A stretch of DNA of 64,000 bases from Hydractinia symbiolongicarpus (lineage: Eukaryota > Cnidaria > Hydrozoa > Anthoathecata > Hydractiniidae), in the NCBI RefSeq assembly GCF_029227915.1, contig NC_079880.1:994001-1058000 (forward strand), given 5' to 3'. Made by a program: the position numbers and the translations under genes. The notes beneath the pieces are model-generated. The model saw only the letters and a list, made by a program, of their open reading frames with translations, had not been told where the DNA came from and ran no database searches. Numbering within the stretch: position 1 is the first letter of the stretch; each line of letters begins with the position of its first letter. This document shows, piece by piece, positions 60,220-64,000 of this stretch.

Positions 60220-63200
60220 ATGATATCTGTCCAAGCATATCGTGCCACCATTGGTTCTTTTTATAATGTAGCTGCTAGTTGCTCCAATAACATTAGGAAT
60301 GAAACAACAAATTTTTACAGCCGTTCTGAAATGTTTTTTGACCAGATCGATGGTAACAACAACTTCATTCATTTCTTGAAACTTTTTATTTCAATAATTT
60401 TCATGTGTTGTCTGAGCTGTAATATAAATCTTGCGTCTTTGAAATTACTGTTACTGTTATCTGGCGATATTGAAAGCAATCCTGGGCCTTTTAATAACAA
60501 TGATATCGACTTCCAAATAGCACTACAGGATTCCTATGCTACGCATCTTCTTAATCAGTCAACTTCTGCTGATCAAATAGTCGCTTACGCTAGAAGTATT
60601 GGTTTGTCAAATATAACATATCGAGAAGTGACCAAAGGGGATGGCAACTGCTTTTATAGAGCAGTAGTACAGCAACTTAATCGCCCTGAGATCAGACAAA
60701 TTGTGCCCCTTGGACTACATTTCCAGAATCATCTTCAACTACGAGCAGCTGTGGTCAAATTTGTTCGAGAAAATAGTAATCTAGAAATTTTTCAAAATAA
60801 CAGAATCTTTTTAACCATAAAGCCGGAAGAGTGGGAACGCGACATACAAACTCAGTCAAGACCTACTGTTGATGTTGAAGAGATTTTCATACGGGCTACT
60901 GCAATAATTTTGGGCGTAAACATTTTGATAACAGCCGATACCAGTACTGCAACACGCCCATATACCCTCATTAGTCCTACTCATGACGAAACACATGATA
61001 TTCCTGGTGAACAACAAGTGGCACATCTATTGACTGATGGTACCACTGCAGGTGCTTTCATTTTGCTTGGCAGGGTTAATCAAAATCACTATCAATCGTT
61101 GATCTTTGATGATAATGTGAGCGTTACTCCTGTTACATCATCCACATCACTCAGTCCACCTAAAAAAATTCCTTGTTTGTCATCAAAATATCCTGAAAAT
61201 ATAACTAATGAAAAACCTGGTGAAAAGGAAGTTACTACTTTGAATCAAAATCAAGACCTCCTAGTAGAGAAAATAATGAAATCTTATATGTCTGCTGCTA
61301 TAATACCAAAAAAAGTTAAGCCTAAACATAAGCCTAAATCCAAGCCTAAACCCAAACCTACACCTAAACCTACAACCAAACCTACAACCAAGCGTAAACG
61401 CAAGCCAAATTATAATAAAGAACCTGCTTTAAAGCTAAAGTGTCTTCAGTTAAATATTAAATATGAAGAACCTAAAGTTAATGAAACAAGTATGGAAACA
61501 TTCAACAGACACAGGCGAATAATTTATAGCTGCAAAAAAAACATTTCTAAAACAGCCGTAAGTAATCAGGAAAATGGTAGTTTGAAAAAACCGCCTGCCT
61601 CCAAACATACATATTCCCTGCCACACCTTACACTTCCAATTACTACACACAATCTAGTAAATATTTTACCAACCACTCAGTCCATACAAACCACACAGTC
61701 AGTTCCGACAATTGTCACAGACAACCAGACCAGTGATCAAATTTATGGAAATGAAACCTCCTCTATTCATCAAAATCCTGATGTTGTTGCAGCTGTAATA
61801 CAGTTCGAAGAAGGTGAGAAGTTGCATAGTTTGGCAACCTGTAAAACTTGTCGTGAAACCCGACCAGTATTTCATGCTACTCCCCCTATCAGTCCTACTG
61901 CAGAAAACGAAACAAAACCAATTGCCGTTAAGCCTTGGAAAATTTTCAGCGATGGAAGGTGTGACAGGTGTCATCGGGAAAGCCTTAGTCGTTTTAAAAA
62001 GAATGTAACAACACCTGCTAGATTTTCCGGTATACTGTCAGTTGATGATGATGATTTGGGCCCATTACACGATAACATCCGCCATAATGATATGCATTTT
62101 TTACCGGTACCACCATATCTTCAAAATTTGACCATACTGGAAGTAGCATTGATTCGTCGTATCACTGTTATCATGAATATACACCTCCTGCGATATGGCA
62201 TGCTTGCATCAAAAGGACATTGTATCAGTTTTCCTCAGAGAATGCAAATTGCTAAAGAATTGCCATCGTTACCATCTCAGGTTGGAATAGTGGTTATTAA
62301 AAAGAAAGGAAGTCGAAATTCAGTTCAACAGTATACTGTGCAAAGGGGTAAAGTTGAAAATGCATTACGAGGGCTGTGTTTTGGATACCCAGAAGGTGGC
62401 ACTGAATATCCAGATACTAATAGTGAACATCTATACAATGGCTCTGATCACATTGACAAACCTTTAAAAGGACGCTACTTTCAGTTCCTACCGAATGAGT
62501 ACTATAAGGATGTTTCGATAAAATATGACCGCATTCAAAATTTACCAGAGATGCGTTCTGAATTACCTAGCTTGCCTGTTGTTGAAATGCCACATATTAT
62601 ACCAGAGGAAGACAAGGGTCCTGCTGAAAATCAATTTCTGGAAAACTTACCTCAAGATGACGAAAGTATAACCCGTTCTGGTTTAGTTTGTCCACTTGAA
62701 TCTAAAGATGCTGACAAAGAGTTGCGAACAATACTGCAGAAGCTCTTGGGCTCTGAAGATGCAGTTAATCAAGCTCTTGAACATGGCACAATTGCGAATG
62801 CAAATTTGGAATATACACGAGAGCAGCCTATTCGAGAATTAAAAACTCCTGGTTTTTTTACTATGGCATACCCAACTGTTTTTATTAATGGAAATTGTGA
62901 CTTAACGGTTCCAAGGTTGAGTAAAATTAACTTTGAAGAATACATCGAACATATATATTATTGTTCTGATAATCGTGTAGCGCGTCATCCATACTTAAAA
63001 TTTTTCTTATTGAATATGCGTTTACGAATGCAAGCACTACAGCAGGGTAGCTTTCTTGTTTCCCAACAATTAAATGATGCGCATCTCACAATTGCTGAAC
63101 TGAGAGATAATTTACAAAATGACGATGATTCAGTTCCACGAAAAATTATTAGTATTGGAAAAAACCTGGTGAATACCGATCCATACTGGAGAGACCAAAA

Positions 63201-64000
63201 AAAAAAAGTGGATGCTCTGTTGTTTTTCAGACGAAATGAGTTTGGCGATTTACCGGCCTATTTTGATACCAACAGTTGTGCAGAATTTCATTGGAAACCA
63301 TTACATGAATTACTTATTAAGTATCATGCCTTAATAAACAATTTAAACGAAGATACTGTGCGGCAACAAATGGAAAACGACAGCAAATTCAAGCGGGAAA
63401 TGATTCTACAAAATCTTCATATCGTCACACAGTATTTTGATGCAAGGACTATAAATTACTTTGCCACAGTCAACAAGAAAGTGTTTCAATATAATGATAG
63501 TTGGTGGCGATATGAATTCGCTAAAGGTCGAGGTGAGATACATGGTCACGCAATTATATCGTCCTCTAAACACGCTCAAAAGGTCAAAACAATCATGGAT
63601 GGATTGTCGAATGATGTACCTGACTCACAAGCATCCCAAACTGCTGCACAAGAACTTCAAAATTGGTTGCAAACCACAAATGAAGACAGTGATGACATTT
63701 TTTCACCCATATTTACTTCACTGCATCCTGCTGGGGGAAATGAAATTATAGATACCTCTGGAATTAGAACTTGGGTTCCAAACAAAAATCAATGGCCAAC
63801 ACCAGAAGGGAGTCAAGCTCCTCCAGACCATAACCCATTGGCGCAAGAACTTGCAGATGTCGCTAACCATGAAGGTGGTATAAGAGAGCAACATACTTAT
63901 CTTGTTAATAGAATAGGTCTCCATAATTGTAATTCCAGTTGTTTGCGTTATCGTCGTAAGAATAATAAGGAAAAGGATACCGCTCCAAAAAAGTACTGTC
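60220..64000 (+). CDS. Helentron 2A-OTU-Rep-helicase polyprotein, partial at window edge
   Basis: Open frame from ATG 60220 to the right edge (1,260 codons seen; by element 1 about 2,200 are expected). Leader residues 1-50 are followed by a hydrophobic segment (about 51-80) and the 2A motif D-I-E-S-N-P-G-P, with the skip point between G89 and P90 (60484-60489). The OTU catalytic motif DGNC is followed by an intact W where element 1 has TGA, and by N-H-Y-Q-S-L. The Lys-Pro linker (61318-61407) is 30 codons, against 10 in element 1. Two CxxC pairs, the Rep N-terminal region and the HUH motif H1108-G-H1110 (63541-63549) follow. The window ends in the Cys/His cluster before the catalytic tyrosines. 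All visible key residues are intact, so this may be the active copy. Confidence 0.9.
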   Translation, partial: MISVQAYRATIGSFYNVAASCSNNIRNETTNFYSRSEMFFDQIDGNNNFIHFLKLFISIIFMCCLSCNINLASLKLLLLLSGDIESNPGPFNNNDIDFQIALQDSYATHLLNQSTSADQIVAYARSIGLSNITYREVTKGDGNCFYRAVVQQLNRPEIRQIVPLGLHFQNHLQLRAAVVKFVRENSNLEIFQNNRIFLTIKPEEWERDIQTQSRPTVDVEEIFIRATAIILGVNILITADTSTATRPYTLISPTHDETHDIPGEQQVAHLLTDGTTAGAFILLGRVNQNHYQSLIFDDNVSVTPVTSSTSLSPPKKIPCLSSKYPENITNEKPGEKEVTTLNQNQDLLVEKIMKSYMSAAIIPKKVKPKHKPKSKPKPKPTPKPTTKPTTKRKRKPNYNKEPALKLKCLQLNIKYEEPKVNETSMETFNRHRRIIYSCKKNISKTAVSNQENGSLKKPPASKHTYSLPHLTLPITTHNLVNILPTTQSIQTTQSVPTIVTDNQTSDQIYGNETSSIHQNPDVVAAVIQFEEGEKLHSLATCKTCRETRPVFHATPPISPTAENETKPIAVKPWKIFSDGRCDRCHRESLSRFKKNVTTPARFSGILSVDDDDLGPLHDNIRHNDMHFLPVPPYLQNLTILEVALIRRITVIMNIHLLRYGMLASKGHCISFPQRMQIAKELPSLPSQVGIVVIKKKGSRNSVQQYTVQRGKVENALRGLCFGYPEGGTEYPDTNSEHLYNGSDHIDKPLKGRYFQFLPNEYYKDVSIKYDRIQNLPEMRSELPSLPVVEMPHIIPEEDKGPAENQFLENLPQDDESITRSGLVCPLESKDADKELRTILQKLLGSEDAVNQALEHGTIANANLEYTREQPIRELKTPGFFTMAYPTVFINGNCDLTVPRLSKINFEEYIEHIYYCSDNRVARHPYLKFFLLNMRLRMQALQQGSFLVSQQLNDAHLTIAELRDNLQNDDDSVPRKIISIGKNLVNTDPYWRDQKKKVDALLFFRRNEFGDLPAYFDTNSCAEFHWKPLHELLIKYHALINNLNEDTVRQQMENDSKFKREMILQNLHIVTQYFDARTINYFATVNKKVFQYNDSWWRYEFAKGRGEIHGHAIISSSKHAQKVKTIMDGLSNDVPDSQASQTAAQELQNWLQTTNEDSDDIFSPIFTSLHPAGGNEIIDTSGIRTWVPNKNQWPTPEGSQAPPDHNPLAQELADVANHEGGIREQHTYLVNRIGLHNCNSSCLRYRRKNNKEKDTAPKKYC
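60463..60489 (+). promoter_or_regulatory. 2A translational recoding site, element 2
   Basis: These codons specify G-D-I-E-S-N-P-G-P. The substitution V to I at the variable position relative to element 1 keeps the DxExNPGP consensus, and three of the four other changed codons nearby are synonymous or conservative. This argues that the motif is maintained by selection in both copies. Confidence 0.8.
61318..61407 (+). repeat. Lys-Pro coding repeat expanded in element 2
   Basis: Degenerate 6-bp AARCCT-type units encode alternating Lys-Pro, then Pro-Thr, then K-R-K-R. Element 1 has 30 bp here (49781-49810), so the tract differs by 60 bp, an exact multiple of three. The basic end could be a nuclear localisation signal. 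Confidence 0.8.

Larger units (their letters stand above)
57182..64000 (+). mobile_element. Helitron/Helentron-type rolling-circle transposon, element 2 (runs off the window)
   Basis: Second copy, same orientation, starting with the identical 106-bp block directly downstream of element 1. Its 5' noncoding region is 341 bp shorter than that of element 1 despite two extra insertions (a SINE and a MITE), so it has several deletions relative to element 1. The coding frame is open to the window edge with none of element 1's stops. It could be a complete autonomous copy, but the helicase half and 3' end are outside the window. Confidence 0.85.

Overview
The window reads as nuclear DNA of an animal, most likely a marine invertebrate. 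It is AT-rich, has no prokaryotic gene organisation, and is filled by satellite DNA and by two copies of a large rolling-circle (Helitron/Helentron-type) transposon. The noncoding parts of the transposon are full of GCTAGC-type words, and the coding part carries a virus-like 2A motif and an OTU domain. A demosponge or similar host is a guess, not something the sequence proves.

Positions 1 to about 45,306 form one unbroken tandem satellite that enters from the left edge. The basic unit alternates between two monomer types of 362 bp (type B) and 372 bp (type A), giving a 734-bp dimer and roughly 120 monomers in all. Higher-order organisation lies on top of this: a 2,214-bp six-monomer unit in tandem (735-5162), then two very similar long blocks of about 11.7 and 10 kb (about 7,140-18,880 and 18,880-28,850) that contain nested 5- and 7-monomer duplications, then a more diverged part (about 28,850-45,306) with truncated monomers and its own segmental duplications. 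I see no genes in the satellite. A 70-codon minus-strand ORF recurs only because the monomer recurs.

The satellite stops at a T-run at 45,302-45,306, where element 1 begins with a GC-rich 106-bp block containing three GCGGAG words and a 6-bp-stem hairpin. Element 1 runs to at most 57,181. It has about 3.4 kb of 5' noncoding DNA with a tRNA-like sequence and a promoter-like region, then one long reading frame (48,686-55,252, 2,188 codons), polyadenylation signals, a 144-bp minisatellite and about 1.3 kb of unassigned 3' sequence. The frame would encode a leader peptide, a hydrophobic segment, a 2A ribosome-skipping motif, an OTU-type cysteine protease domain, a Lys-Pro-rich linker, a Cys-x2-Cys pair, a Helitron HUH Rep domain and a PIF1-like helicase. 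In element 1 it is broken by two single-base nonsense changes.

Element 2 starts at 57,182 in the same orientation with the same 106-bp block, base for base, and leaves the window at 64,000 in the middle of the Rep domain. Its frame is open from the ATG at 60,220 to the edge, with sense codons at both places where element 1 has stops. It also carries insertions that element 1 lacks: a tRNA-derived SINE on the minus strand and a 58-bp palindromic MITE with a 9-bp target duplication. Similarity between the elements is uneven: identical in the 106-bp block, diverged in the 5' noncoding DNA, about 85-90% in the leader/OTU part, and about 99% from the Cys-x2-Cys region onward. This suggests recombination or gene conversion. 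Percentages are eye estimates.
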